Assembly: GCF_932294415.1 (NCBI RefSeq)
Contig: NC_065544.1
Location: 14,421,351-14,485,350 of the forward strand
Direction of reading: 5' to 3'
Source of the DNA: Quercus robur
Taxonomy: Eukaryota; Streptophyta; Magnoliopsida; Fagales; Fagaceae
DNA length: 64,000 nucleotides
The position numbers and the translations under genes are program-made. The notes beneath the pieces are model-generated. The model was given only the letters and a program-made list of their open reading frames with translations, was not told the DNA's origin and searched no databases. Positions 1-10,332 of the stretch are shown one piece after another; position 1 is the first letter of the stretch, and every line of letters starts with the position of its first letter.

Positions 1-559
1 TTGTGTTCTTCTGTGTTCTTGATGAAGAGGATGTTAGATCTAAATTCACGTGTTTTTTATTTTTAATTCTGTTTTTTTTTTTTTTTTTTTTTTTTAAATT
101 GATCAATTAAAATTTAAAATTCTAAACTGACATGGATCTGAGGTGGCATTTATTATTATTTTATGTTGACTTGGCATTTATTAAATAATAAATAATTTTT
201 TATTATTATTTTATTCGCCACGTCAGCATTTACTGTGTCAACAGTGCACTCTGTTTGCCACATCAGCTTTTTCTATTAGTTGAGTGACGGAAATGACTAA
301 AATAATAAGCGTTAATTGGATTAGGGACTAAAAGTGGTAAAATAGAAATGTAGGGACTAAAATAGAAATGACCCCAAAATATAGGGACGAAAAGAGTATT
401 TACGCCTTAATAATAAAAAATTCAAAAACCAGCTGTCCAGCACTTGGTTTCCTCCTACCATACATAACATTCTATTAGTTTACAGTCACACAAATGACAA
501 ACCTAATGACTAATGTGCCGCCTCCCTCTTCCCCTCCCCTATCAGTTTCTCACACAGTC
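1..559. other. AT-rich intergenic sequence at left edge
   Basis: No coding sequence is visible. There is a T-run near position 75-95. A short motif of the form GGGACTAAAA recurs around 325-390, as in many diverged plant intergenic repeats. No terminal inverted repeat for the hAT element that follows could be found here, so its left border is not set. Confidence 0.5.
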
Positions 560-1039
560 ACACTTCACTCCCATTTGAACTCTAACACTCTCTCCCTCTG
601 CTGAGCCATTGCCGTCCATCAGCTATCATCACCGCCTCGGCCGTAGTTCTATCTTTCCGGTGGTAGCTATCTCTTCCAGTCTCAGGTAAAGTTTCTCAAT
701 GTTTTCTCTCTCTCACTCACTCTATCTGTTTATCTCTCTTGCTGTGGTGGATCAATGTTTAGCTTTTACTTTGTTGATTTCTTAGTTTTCTTTTGGCTGA
801 TTTTTAAATGTTTTTGCTTTGTCTCAACCTACAGGTGTATTTCTTACTCTACAATATTTTATCTTGTCGAGTTGCTGTGTCCCTTTCTCTCTATCTTGCT
901 TTTTAGGTTTGTCTCTGTCTGGCCCTCTCCCTATTGTTTTTACTATTGTTGTTTAGTTATCAGTGTTGTTTGCCTTTAAGTAGTTACATTATACTATTCT
1001 TTGGGTTTTTTTTTTTTTTAAATATATTTATATTTATAG

Positions 1040-3319
1040 ATGGCATCTGAAACTCAATGCGGCACAAATGAGGTTCCAGTGGCACCCACTCCTACAAATG
1101 AGGCTCCTTAAATGGCGACAACGGACACTAGTGCTGCTGCCTCAAATCTGCCTCCCATAGAAGCATAAGGTATAAAAAAAACCTAACCAAACGTCATATG
1201 TATGGGGTCACTTCATCTTATTAGAAGGTGAGAGAGCTGAATGTAAGTATTGTGACAAAACTTATGCTGCTGGGTCAAAAACTTATGGCACTACTAACTT
1301 AGGAACTCATTTGGAAGCTCGGTGTAAAAAATATCCTTATGGTAAAAAGAATAAGCAGGATAAGACTCAAATGACTTTAGCCTTCAGACCTAAAAAGAGT
1401 GATGATGCAGAGAGTGCTAATAGTAATAGTCTTATTGCTGTAAGCTACAATGAGAGCATGTGTAGGAAAGCACTCGCTAGGATGATTATTGTGGATGAAT
1501 TGTCATTTAAATTTGTTGAGCATGAAGGGTTTAGGTACTATAGTAATGTGTTGCAGCCTAGGTTCACTGTCCTAACTCGCACTACTGTTGCGAGAGATTG
1601 CATAAGACTTTATTCAATAGAGAGGGATAGGTTGAAAATATTTTTGGAAAAATCTACTCAAAGGATTTCCTTCACCACTGACACTTGGACTTCAATCCAA
1701 AATATTAATTACATGTGCCTTACTGCCCATTTCATTGATGATGATTGGCAATATCACAAAAGAATTTTAAATTTTCGTCAAGTCCCTAATCATAAAGGTG
1801 AAACCATTGGAAAGGTAGTGGAGTCATTGTTGCTTAGTTGGGGCATTGATAAAATTTTCACCCTCACAATTGACAATGCAGCCTCTAACAGTGGGACCGT
1901 AACCTACCTGGATAGGATAACTAAAAAGTGGGGTGCTTCTATCTTGGGTGGTGAGTTTATGCACATGAGATGTTGTGCACACATTGTGAACCTTATTGCG
2001 ATGGAAGGTTTGAAAAGCCTTCATGAGTCAATTGTTAAAGTCTGTAATGCGGTAAGGTATGTGAGGTCCTTTCCATCTAGGTATGATAAGTTTAAAGCAT
2101 GTGTGGAAAAAGTGAAGATTGCTAGCAAGGGTTATGTATGTCTCGAGGTTCCAACTAGATGGAACTCAACCTACAGGATGCTAGAGAATGCAGAAAAATT
2201 TCAAAGGGCATTTGAAAGATTACGTGTTAATGATGCACAATATATTCGTTACTTCTTGGATGATGGAAGTGGGAAAAAAATATTAGGACCACCTGATTTT
2301 GAGGATTGGGATAATGTGAAGGTGTTTGTGAAATTTTTGAAGTTGTTTTATGAAGTTACATTACAATTTTGTGGTTCTCTATATGTCACATCTAATGTAT
2401 TTTTTCATGAACTTTGTATGATGAAGACTGAATTGACAAACTTGTGTGAAAGTGAAGATCCTCTTTTGAGTATGATGGCAAGGGATATGCATGAGAAATT
2501 TGATAAGTATTGGGGGGGACACTGAGAAGCTTAATTTGATGATGTTTGTTGCTGTTGTACTAGACCCGAGGTACAAGTTGAGGTTTGTAAATTTTTGGAT
2601 TGCCAAATGGAATCCAGGAGCAGTGGCAGACAACATGACAAAAAAGGTTGAAAAAGACTCTTGTTCGTATGTATGAGCACTATTGTAACTGTGATGGGTA
2701 TTCAAATGGGCAAGGTTAAGATGGCTCTTCTTCAAACAATGTTGAGACTAGACTTGTACAAGATCCCCACACATTGGTGAAATCTACTTATAAGATGCAT
2801 TTGGCAGCAAATAGTTTGGAAAGCAAATCAGAGGTGGAAAGATATTTGGCTGATTGTGTGGAAGAAGATTCTCCAAATTTTTGTATTTTGAATTGGTGGA
2901 AGGTGAATTCCTCAAAATATCGGCTTCTCTCAAAAGTAGCTCGTGATGTGTTAGCCATTCCTCTCTCTACAGTTGCCCCTGAGTTCGCATTTAGTACTGG
3001 GAGTCGTGTGTTGGATCCATTTCGAAGCTCTTTGTTGCCTAACACAGTTGAAATATTGATTTGTGCTTAGAATTGGTTAAGAGCTACTGATATAATTGAT
3101 CTTCAAGAAGCAATGAAAGAAGTTGAATCCTATGAGAGTCTTGAGTCAGGTAATTTTTCAACAAAGTATTTTTTTATGATTGTAATTTTTTAATTGTTAT
3201 ATAAGCCTTTTGGGTTTTGAAATTCCACTATATAATTTATTGTCTTTTTTTTTTTTTTTTTTTGATTTGTCTCAGAGTTTGCATCTCAAAGCACCATAAC
3301 AGTGGAAGAGGAAGATTAG
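1040..3319 (+). pseudogene. hAT transposase pseudogene (BED zinc finger, RICESLEEPER-like)
   Basis: In hAT elements this protein cuts and rejoins the transposon ends in the nucleus. The ATG at 1040 directly follows a 5'UTR intron (686-1039). The BED finger lies at about 1216-1335: the W-G-H-F start, a C-x2-C pair and a later H-x4-C pair. The catalytic core follows at 1311-2525 with the landmarks TTDTWTSIQN, HMRCCAHIVNLI and PTRWNSTY. The C-terminal hAT dimerisation domain is at 2774-3070 (LAIPLSTVAPEFAFSTG). A final small exon at 3276-3319 follows an intron at 3150-3275. Breaks: a stop at 1109 soon after the start, a shift in the A-run near 1170, one extra G in the run at 2513 (frameshift after KYWG), another shift near 2655, and a stop at 3068. 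It is a dead gene. Confidence 0.85.
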
Positions 3320-3417
3320 TTTGAAATTTGAATGCTGGAATCTGGATAGCTTGGATATTTTGGTTCTTAGTGGGACTAGTATAGAACTCTTTTGAAATCC
3401 ATTCATAGAACTAGTTC

Positions 3418-3747
3418 CATATATTTTGTTTATAAACTCTTGATATATTTTGTTTATAATTGGCTCAGGAACTTAGGATGCTAGTTCTGTATATTTTGTT
3501 TACTGACTCAGTTACATATATTTTGTTTATAATTGAGTCAAGAACTTAGGACACTAGTTCAATAGTTCATATATATTTAGTTTATCAACTCATTTAGATA
3601 TATTTTGTTTATAACTGAGTAAGGAACTCGTATATTTGTTTTATAAGTGAATTAGGATACTAGTTCATTTATATTTTGTTTATTATCTCAGTTGGATAAT
3701 TGAGTTGGAATATTAGTTTATATATTAATGTATATTTTGTTTATCAA
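3418..3747 (+). repeat. Subterminal repeat array of hAT copy 1
   Basis: About nine degenerate copies of a 14-16 bp motif (consensus TATATTTTGTTTATA) recur every 20-60 bp, near 3418, 3442, 3490, 3515, 3570, 3596, 3631, 3670 and 3730. Several are joined by a second motif like GAACTTAGGA. Repeated short motifs inside the ends are typical of hAT elements, where they bind transposase; that role here is inferred. Confidence 0.7.
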
Positions 3748-3935
3748 TTTAGGTGGCAAGTGTGATATTTTTTTTTTTTGCTTAATTTAATAATAGTAAT
3801 AAAAAAATTGTCCAACCCATGAGTTCAACCTGACCCAACCCGACCCATGTGGGTTAGGTTGGGTTGAATTTTTTTTGATCCACCATGGTGGGTTGGGTCA
3901 AAAAATCACCTTAACCCAATCCATGCACACCCCTA

Positions 3936-4045
3936 TTTTTAAGGTTTTACCATGAACCGTATCATGTACCATTAAATTAACCCAATACAAAGGTTGCCAT
4001 TTTCATTGACTTAGAAGATTGACTTTTTTTTTAAATAATTATAAT

Positions 4046-4078
<33 letters not shown>
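3936..4078. other. Spacer ending in a TA dinucleotide run
   Basis: Short non-coding spacer. The (TA)n run at about 4055-4078 directly abuts the left end of the MITE-like element. A similar run (4651-4680) abuts its right end. Confidence 0.6.
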
Positions 4079-4646
4079 GGATTGGGTTCAAGTGTAACTC
4101 TAAACAATGTTACACAACCCAATAACTTATTATTAAATTTATTTTTTGAAAATCTAAACGTGGAATTACATGATCTATATATTCTTAACATACATGTCAA
4201 TCGGATGTCATTTACCATTCGATCCACAAACTCATCTTTTATGCATTATTTTAAACTACAAAAACTTAAATTTAAACAATTTTATTGATGACATGGTTAT
4301 TGATTTTTAATCATCTTTAAATTTTGTAAGTATGGAGAATATACGAATATAATGTAATCCAGTGATGGATTTATCAAAATTTACATCTAATTAAAAAATA
4401 TTGGTTGGTATAACATTACTTAAAGTTATACTGAGTGATGTGGGCTCTAGTTAGTTTAACTGGTAAAGTCTCTGATTGTTGAATAAAAATTATGAGATTC
4501 ATTCCCCGTCTACACCAAAAACCGATTGGTGTCTTGGTTTGATGATAAAGAGCTATTATCAAGAGCAGACGCCATAGGTTGAAACTCTCTCTAAATAAAA
4601 TAAAATAAATAAATAAATAAAATTTATACCAAGTGTAGCTTGAATC

Positions 4647-4650
<4 letters not shown>
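4079..4650. mobile_element. MITE-like element between TA runs, carrying a SINE
   Basis: The left end (from 4079, TTGGGTTCAAGTGTAAC) and the inverted right end (from 4650, TTGGATTCAAGCTACAC) are imperfect inverted repeats of about 19 bp, with about 14 matches. Both ends abut long TA runs, as expected if a TA target site later expanded. There is no coding capacity. The superfamily is not assigned. A SINE sits inside at about 4441-4625. Confidence 0.5.
4441..4625 (+). mobile_element. tRNA-derived SINE
   Basis: The head resembles a tRNA-like promoter: an A-box-like stretch (TTAACTGGTAAAGTC, 4455-4469) and a degenerate B-box-like stretch (GATTCATTCCCC, about 4496-4507). The body reads through CCGATTGGTGTCTTGG and GACGCCATAGGTTGAAAC, which I recognise as a common plant SINE body. 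It ends in an A-rich TAAA-repeat tail (about 4590-4622). No clean target duplication was found. Confidence 0.65.
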
Positions 4651-4684
<34 letters not shown>

Positions 4685-4745
4685 CTCTTTGAACTAGACT
4701 TTTATGTAGTTTAGAAATACCAAATTTGAGGATAATCCGGTAAAA

Positions 4746-5029
4746 ATATATTTCCAACTCTACTTAAAATGCCTACAAAATATGACACTCTCTTACTAAT
4801 TCATGTCTTCAAAACAAACTTAAAAAATAAAAAATAAAATAAAATAAAATAAAAGGTAAATTATGACACTAGACCAAAAAAAAAAAAAACCTCAATATAT
4901 TTCCAACTCCACTTAAAATGCCTACAAAATATGACATTCTCCTGCTAATCCATGTTTTCAAAATAAACTTAAACAAAAAAAATAAATAAATAAAAAGTAA
5001 ATTATGACACTAGACCAAAAAAAAAAAAG
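4746..5029. repeat. Tandem duplication of a unit of about 150 bp
   Basis: Unit 1 (4746-4896) and unit 2 (4897-5029) both begin ATATTTCCAACTC and end GACACTAGACC followed by an A-run. They differ by substitutions and by the length of an internal A-rich tract (AAAATAAAATAAA versus AATAAATAAATAAA). No coding content. Confidence 0.8.
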
Positions 5030-5373
5030 CTTTATCGCACTTGCAAAGCGCTTGTGATAAAGCTAGTGTATGTGTGTATGTATATATTAAAATTGATTGA
5101 TTAAAGGGCTCTTTCATATTTGCATGTCAAATTTCTTTTAAATGTGTTATTTATAGTTGAATACTTGAATTACCAACCAATTTGATATATTTTTAAAATT
5201 ATTGATAATGTACAAATTTAATCTACTCATTTCAAAAATAGCATTACTATGTTTAAAATTAAAATGTCCCCAAAGCTATTTTCTAAACAATACAAAAACA
5301 AAAAATAAAATAAATAAATAAATAACTTTTTTTTTGAGAAGAAATAAATAAATAACTTGAATGTCAAACATGA

Positions 5374-5621
5374 AGTACAGAAACCATAGTTCATAATTTA
5401 GTCAAAGAAATAACTTGAATGTCAAACATGAAGTAGCCAACATGAAAGCATTAAGACATGTCGGCCTTAGAAAATTCACATTAGGTTAGCTAAAATTTTA
5501 GACAAATTAAACCCAAAAAATCAGTTGAAAAAAAAAAAAAAAAAACAAATATACTATCCTATTTTTCACTTCCACTTGTCTTAACCTCTTTTTTTTTTTT
5601 TTTTAATTTACTATTCTATTT
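5374..5621. repeat. Dispersed repeat, copy A (partner at 14789-15017)
   Basis: This stretch matches 14789-15017 over about 230 bp, from AGTACAGAAACC to CACTTCCACTTGTCTTAA, with substitutions and small indels. Copy A also has an internal duplication of ACTTGAATGTCAAACATGAAG (5355-5375 and 5413-5433). Both copies lie in the same orientation. Identity unknown. Confidence 0.75.
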
Positions 5622-6589
5622 TATTTAACAAACAAATAAACCAAGACCGGTTAGCCCTCTATTGGCAAAATCAACTAACAGTTATTGGTGTAAGAGAGTC
5701 TGTGCAATATTGGCTAGTAGTTGTATTTTTTTTCCCCTATTATAATTTAGAGTTCAATTCTAATACTCTTAACACATTCATGAATTCACATTTTTCGAGA
5801 GTTTTGTAATTCAACTAGGCTAATGAAAATGTCCACCAAGATTCAAATCCTCTCCCCATTATAAATGATAGATTTTTTTTTTTTTTTAAAATAGCATTCA
5901 CCTTTATCTTTTTAAAATTACCCAAAATTTGAAATTAGAACTCTGTAAAAAAAATTCATAATCTATTATATATAATAAAAATTATGTCTTAGAGCAATGG
6001 TTTCACTAAGTGGATATCCTAATTAATTGCCACATGTACTACGACTTTTACTCTTATTGTAATCCTACAACCAAATAACTTCTTAAAAGAAAAATACTTA
6101 TCAATAAAAAAAATATTGGATAAAGGATATAACTTAATTATCTATAAAACACATGTTAAGATATAATTTTTTTTTTTTAATTTTATTATTCTTATCCACT
6201 TTTGAAGTTGATATGTTGTGAGAAATGACCCCTTCCAATTAACTCCTCCAATTTCCTCTTATTTTTAGTTGGATGTATGACACACGATATTTATTTGATT
6301 TTTAAATTTCGCAAGTCTTACATCTAAATAGAAATTGGAAGAAATTAGAAAATTCAATTATAGGAGATCTTATCCCATATGCGATGGGGTGAAAACTACA
6401 TGGAAGAGTCTAATTAGCGAGACATGGGAAATGGGATAAGAACAACAACACCTAAAGATATAAAGATGAGTTCCCTTGATAAAAGAGATCCATTTGCATA
6501 CTTTTGCAGATATAATGCAGGCAAGGGAGTCAATATCATAACAATATCGGTCATAAAGTTGGTACTGGTTATGATATCCTAGATTTGAT
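5622..6589. other. Non-coding intergenic sequence
   Basis: AT-rich with long T-runs (5587-5604, 5874-5887, 6168-6179). At about 5800-5860 a stretch containing AAGATTCAAATCCTC resembles the promoter part of a plant SINE, but it is too degraded to call. No open frame has recognisable protein content. Confidence 0.5.
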
Positions 6590-7155
6590 TGGATATTGAT
6601 TGAGTGTGTGTAGTAGGATGTGAGTCCCATATTGGGCAATATTGGGATGATCTAGACTTTATTAACAATTGCAAGGAGTCTCAATTGTGATTAAACTATT
6701 CCTTTTGGAGTATATAGTACATATGTGACTAGGGAATTTCCTTGGATTGTTACAAATGATATCAGAGTGGGCGCAATAACCTCATGTGTAGGCTAAAAAT
6801 CACTACCCTACAAAGTGGACCTAACGAGGACATAAACAATTTAAGTGGCTTAGATTGTGATGCCCAAGATTTGAATGGATATGGTGTATGCTGAGTCCTA
6901 CATCAAACATATATTGGGTTGATCTAAGTTTTAAGGAGCCTCAATTGTGACTAAATTAGTTATTTTGGAATATAGTGCAAATGTGACTAATGCTTTTCCT
7001 TAAGCCGTTATGTATCGATACTCGGTGTGTGCTGAGTCATACATCAAGCATATACTAGGTTGATTTAAGTTTTAAGGAACCTCAATTGTGTCTAGACTAG
7101 TCATTTTGGGATATAGTGCAAATGTGACTAACGTTTTTTCTTAGGTTATTACACA
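6590..7155. repeat. Three diverged copies of a unit of about 140 bp
   Basis: Units start near 6600, 6880 and 7020. All share the order: a GTGTG-CTGAGTC-CATA head, ATATTGGG-TGAT, AAGTTTTAAGGA, CTCAATTGTG, a TTTTGGAATATAGT-like stretch, then ATGTGACTA. The first unit is the most different (GATGTGAGTCCCATATTGGG). The head resembles promoter or LTR-derived plant repeats of the GTCCCACAT type; this origin is a guess. Confidence 0.6.
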
Positions 7156-7676
7156 CTAGTATTCCTTTAAGATGTACCGAATAAAATACCTAATTGTATT
7201 AGTTTTTTTCCCCCTAGGATTTTTAGCTGGTACACTACTAATAAATAGTTTAAAATAATTTTTTAAGAAATTAAAAACATTATAAACGTGTTATTTAACC
7301 TAATACATTGGGTGTTAATGTATTTAAGCTAATATTTGGACTTATAAAATATGTGGATTTTAATTATATATTTATAAAGATAAAAAAAAAAAATACAAAT
7401 ATATACATGTGTAGCGAAAACCTAGAAATGATCACCTATATCAACCATTACTGAAATATTTTGTTTCTCTAACCAAATTGAAATAACCTTTGGTATGAAA
7501 TTTACTCCTTTGAATGCAAGTCAATTTAACGAGGATCTATGTTTTTTTTTTAAAAAAACTTTTATGAATTGGGGATTTGTTGCTTAATTCCAAGGTAAAT
7601 GGTATCCTGTAATTTGAATTGCATTAATGCTCAGTGTTTGCTCGGCGTTGCTTTTTAGTCTTTTACTTTATTATTA

Positions 7677-7845
7677 ATTTTTTTTTAATACAAGATAAAA
7701 ATTTTATTCTAACCTAATTAAATATATATGTGTGTGAATATTTATTCTGAATACTTGAACCCTAGCCCTTACTCCTCACACCCCAGAAGCACTCATACCT
7801 GTGGAGTGACTATTGCGCCAAGGGTGTGTGGTGGTAGGGTACAAT
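7677..7845 (-). mobile_element. tRNA-derived SINE, minus strand
   Basis: Read on the minus strand it starts with a CCACACACCC-type head, has an A-box-like GGCGCAATAGTCACTCC, a TGCTTCTGGGGTGTGAGGAGTAAGG body and a B-box-like GGTTCAAGTAT. It ends in an A-tail seen as the T-run near 7679-7688. The order and spacing of the boxes fit a Pol III-transcribed SINE. It differs in sequence from the SINE at 4441. Confidence 0.65.
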
Positions 7846-8050
7846 TTTATTGAATTTGAGACAAGTGTTAATGTTTAGATAGAGCGAGAAATTGGGGGAT
7901 GTCCTATTATCCTCATTAGTCATTTCATGTGGCTTTCCTTCCTATAAATTATTTTTTGGAGAAATCCTTCTTATAATTTGTGATAGCATACTATCCTTTT
8001 TGTACCTGAACCGTAATACCAAACTAGTCTAATATTTCTTGACTACTTGA

Positions 8051-8079
8051 AAGAAGAAGAAGAAGAAGAAGAAGAAGAA
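8051..8079. repeat. GAA trinucleotide microsatellite
   Basis: A perfect AGA/GAA repeat of about nine to ten units in non-coding sequence. Confidence 0.9.
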
Positions 8080-8212
8080 AAGAGATTAAAATTTTTAAGA
8101 CTTATTAATTGATAGGATAGTTTACTCTATGTAAACTCTATTATTTAAATCATTAAAAAAATTTATAATTCTAATTCAACTAAAATTGTATTACCAATAG
8201 TTTAAAATAAAA

Positions 8213-8880
8213 TTTAGGTTAAAGTGCAAACTACACCCTAAAGTTTGGGAATTTTTAGATTTAGACTTTAAAATTTTAGAATTTGAATTTTACCCCTAGA
8301 ATTAATATTCTATTTGCATCAACCTCTTAAACTCCAAAAGCCCATGCCTGGCTTCTTTCGGACACATCATCGACGACTCTAGAGCCATTGCTTCGTCTTT
8401 TAGATATTACTCGTTCAGCCACACGAAACGAATGGGTAACAATGTAGCTGATAAATTGGCCAAACTGGCAAAGTTTTGTAATTTTCCTCAAATTTGGTTG
8501 GAGGACATTCACCATGATACTGCCAATTTTGTAATGATGGACAGGAGTCACTGTTGAATCAATAAAATAATAGTATTCTTTCTCAAAAAAAAAAAAAATT
8601 TTATTTGCATTAGCAGCCATTCTATCTATATTTTTTGTTAAGTGTCATATAAACTTGTCATTCATGTTTTGTTTGTCCAATAAAATGATGCTACGTTATT
8701 TAACTTTTTTTAAAAAATAATTAAAGTTTATGTTACACTTAATGAAACATATAGACGAAGAGATCATTGATGCAAACGGAATATAACTTCAAATGATAAA
8801 TTTTAAATTGTAAAATTTTAGAGTATAAAATCTAAAATCCTAAACTCAACTGTATGATTTGCAATTTTACCTAAAATTTA
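8213..8880. mobile_element. Foldback/MITE-like element interrupted by a LINE tail
   Basis: The left arm (about 8213-8325) and the right arm (about 8755-8880, inverted) are imperfect inverted repeats of about 110 bp. The ends pair as AAATTTAGGTTAAAGTGCAAACTAC against AAATTTTAGGTAAAATTGCAAATC, and the inner parts pair around TTTGCATCAA. It has no coding capacity of its own. The LINE insertion at 8326-8597 splits it. Superfamily not assigned. Confidence 0.55.
8326..8597 (+). mobile_element. 5'-truncated LINE: C-terminal RNase H and 3' tail
   Basis: From about 8357 to the stop near 8552 one frame reads as the end of a plant LINE RNase H domain: a GHIIDDSRAIASSF stretch, then FSHTKRMGNNVADKLAKLAK. 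The late N-x-x-AD-x-LA motif is the usual landmark. An AATAAA and a 13-base A-run (8585-8597) follow. The flanks share TATTTGCAT (8311-8319 before, 8601-8609 after), as expected of a target duplication. Everything upstream of RNase H is missing, as usual for LINE copies. Confidence 0.75.
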
Positions 8881-8885
8881 ATATA

Positions 8886-8919
<34 letters not shown>

Positions 8920-8921
8920 TG
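8881..8921. repeat. TA-rich microsatellite ending in target duplication ATTTG
   Basis: An AT dinucleotide run is followed by ATTTG at 8917-8921, the left copy of the target duplication of the adjacent solo LTR. Confidence 0.8.
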
Positions 8922-9541
8922 TGTAGGGTTATAATTTGGGGTCCAAGTCCAAAGTGTATGGAGTCTTGGTCCAATGAACCCAATACAATTAATTTGTAAA
9001 GAATGGGTTGGAAACTCGGGCCTTAGCGAATCAGACGAGCGACCAACATGCCTAAGTGATAAATAAAGAAAGATAACATCAGTTTACTAGGGAGAGTCAT
9101 CCTCGGATTTTATCTGAGGAGGAGGTTGATTCTTAATATGTTGTTTGTCCTCCTTCTTTACCAGTCCCGTCCCTTCTATTTTATATTATCTTCCTCTCAT
9201 CTCCACCGTCCACGTGTAGATTTAGATTTATGGTGCTGATACTTGTCCCATCAGCCCTCCCCAAAGTCGTTGGGAGTGGTTGTAAAGGCTGGAAAGTAAA
9301 GTTCAGTTAGTTGCAGAACACTTAATGCATTGACAGCAACTTTTTCTTAGATATTTCCATGCCTCTCTTTGTCATTTTCTTTCTTGATACTTATCCTCCA
9401 GTGGTCCGATGCGTCACTTTCAGATGGTTGACCGTCCCCTTTCTTCTCGGCTTGGCTTGTCCGAGGAGGAGTTCTTTCTTGAGTTGGGCCCTTGGCCCAA
9501 CACATACATTGGCATGAATTTCCCGATTTATCACCCCCACA
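8922..9541. mobile_element. Solo LTR, 620 bp, with perfect 5 bp target duplication
   Basis: The sequence begins TGTAGGGTT and ends CCCCCACA, the TG...CA ends of an LTR. It is flanked on both sides by ATTTG (8917-8921 and 9542-9546). It holds no coding sequence. A GGAGGAG/CTCCTC-rich, CCGAGG-containing body is typical of some woody-plant gypsy LTRs. A solo LTR arises when the two LTRs of an insertion recombine. Its parent family is not represented in full in this window. Confidence 0.88.
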
Positions 9542-9546
9542 ATTTG

Positions 9547-10149
9547 TTATTTTGATTATATATCATAATTTTGTGTTTAGTAAAACTTACGCACTGTATG
9601 CTTGCAGTGTTGCACAAAATGATTCAATATATGTGTATATTACACATCGTCAAACTAAAGTGTTTTTGTCCTTTCACATTAATTATTAAAGATATCTAAT
9701 TTACTTTAAAGTAAAACTCTACCAAAGTTTCAAGACACTCAACAATTATTAAGAATTTTCTCAAAACAAATTAAGAAGATAATTTCTCAAAAACAAAAGA
9801 ATATACTAGTATTAGTAAAATATTGTATTTAACCTTCACATATAATTAATACTTTTTATTTTATTTTTATTGTAACGCAATAGTTTTATTTAACCTTTAC
9901 ACATAATTAATACTTTTTTTTTTAAAAAAATTACATAATAAATAATTTAATACTACTTGTTAGGGGTAAATTGCTAAATATACCCTTAAAATTTGAAGTT
10001 ACTTGAATTTTACATATTTTTAATTTTAAAATTTGGTTCCGTGGCAAAAATACACCATGGTCAGTTTTGGCAGCTGGTTAACTAACAAGTACGCACGTGT
10101 TTACTTATCCAAAAAAAAAAAGTACGCACGTGTTTATTTTGCCTATGAA
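9547..10149. other. Intergenic sequence upstream of the helicase gene
   Basis: AT-rich, with a GGGTAAATTGCTAAATATACCCTT-like stretch near 9963, a form also seen in the arms of the foldback element at 8213. GTACGCACGTGTTTA occurs twice (about 10088 and 10121) about 33 bp apart; each copy contains a CACGTG G-box core, a common plant promoter site. Confidence 0.5.
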
Positions 10150-10179
10150 GAAGCACAAACTAAACTCTAAACTCAATCA

Positions 10180-10332
10180 AAACGACATCGTTTCACATCG
10201 CAATTCCCAAACTCAGCCACGGCCAACAAACCCAAAACCCAGATTTTTTTTTTTCTCTTCTACTCATCGTGAACCCGAAACCCAGCGGCTTATCGTGAAC
10301 CCATCTGATACAAGGCGGTGGTGACGCCGACG
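10180..10332 (+). promoter_or_regulatory. Putative promoter-proximal region and 5'UTR exon of the helicase gene
   Basis: The palindrome-like AAAACGACATCGTTT at 10180-10194 belongs to the AAACGAC-GTCGTTT class that is common near plant transcription starts. It is followed by C/T- and CCC-rich leader-like sequence. A consensus donor (G|GTGAGT) at 10333 and an acceptor (ACAACAG) at 11553 imply a 5'UTR intron of about 1.2 kb just before the ATG. The transcription start itself is not seen. Confidence 0.5.

Larger units (their letters stand above)
560..3935 (+). mobile_element. Decayed hAT-superfamily DNA transposon (copy 1)
   Basis: The element holds a BED zinc-finger hAT transposase pseudogene (1040-3319), a 5'UTR intron (686-1039, GT..AG) and a 3' region with nine subterminal repeats. 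The right end is placed at 3935, where the sequence reads CCATGCACACCCCTA. This matches 11 of 15 bases of the corresponding end of hAT copy 2 (55755-55769, reverse complement). A matching left terminal inverted repeat was not found, so the left coordinate is only where the transcribed leader seems to begin. Subterminal GGGTTGGGT-type repeats at about 3826-3900 are also usual for plant hATs. With several frameshifts and stops the copy cannot be autonomous. Confidence 0.75.

Noticed and set aside
1040-3319. hAT copy 1 as a domesticated host gene
   Set aside because: Several stops and frameshifts, and a recognisable transposon end, argue for a dead transposon.
4441-4510. tRNA gene
   Set aside because: A-box- and B-box-like stretches are present but no tRNA fold with acceptor stem is seen; the body and A-rich tail show a SINE.
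6590-7155. CRISPR-like or satellite array
   Set aside because: Three diverged units of about 140 bp with irregular spacing; a plant repeat, not CRISPR.
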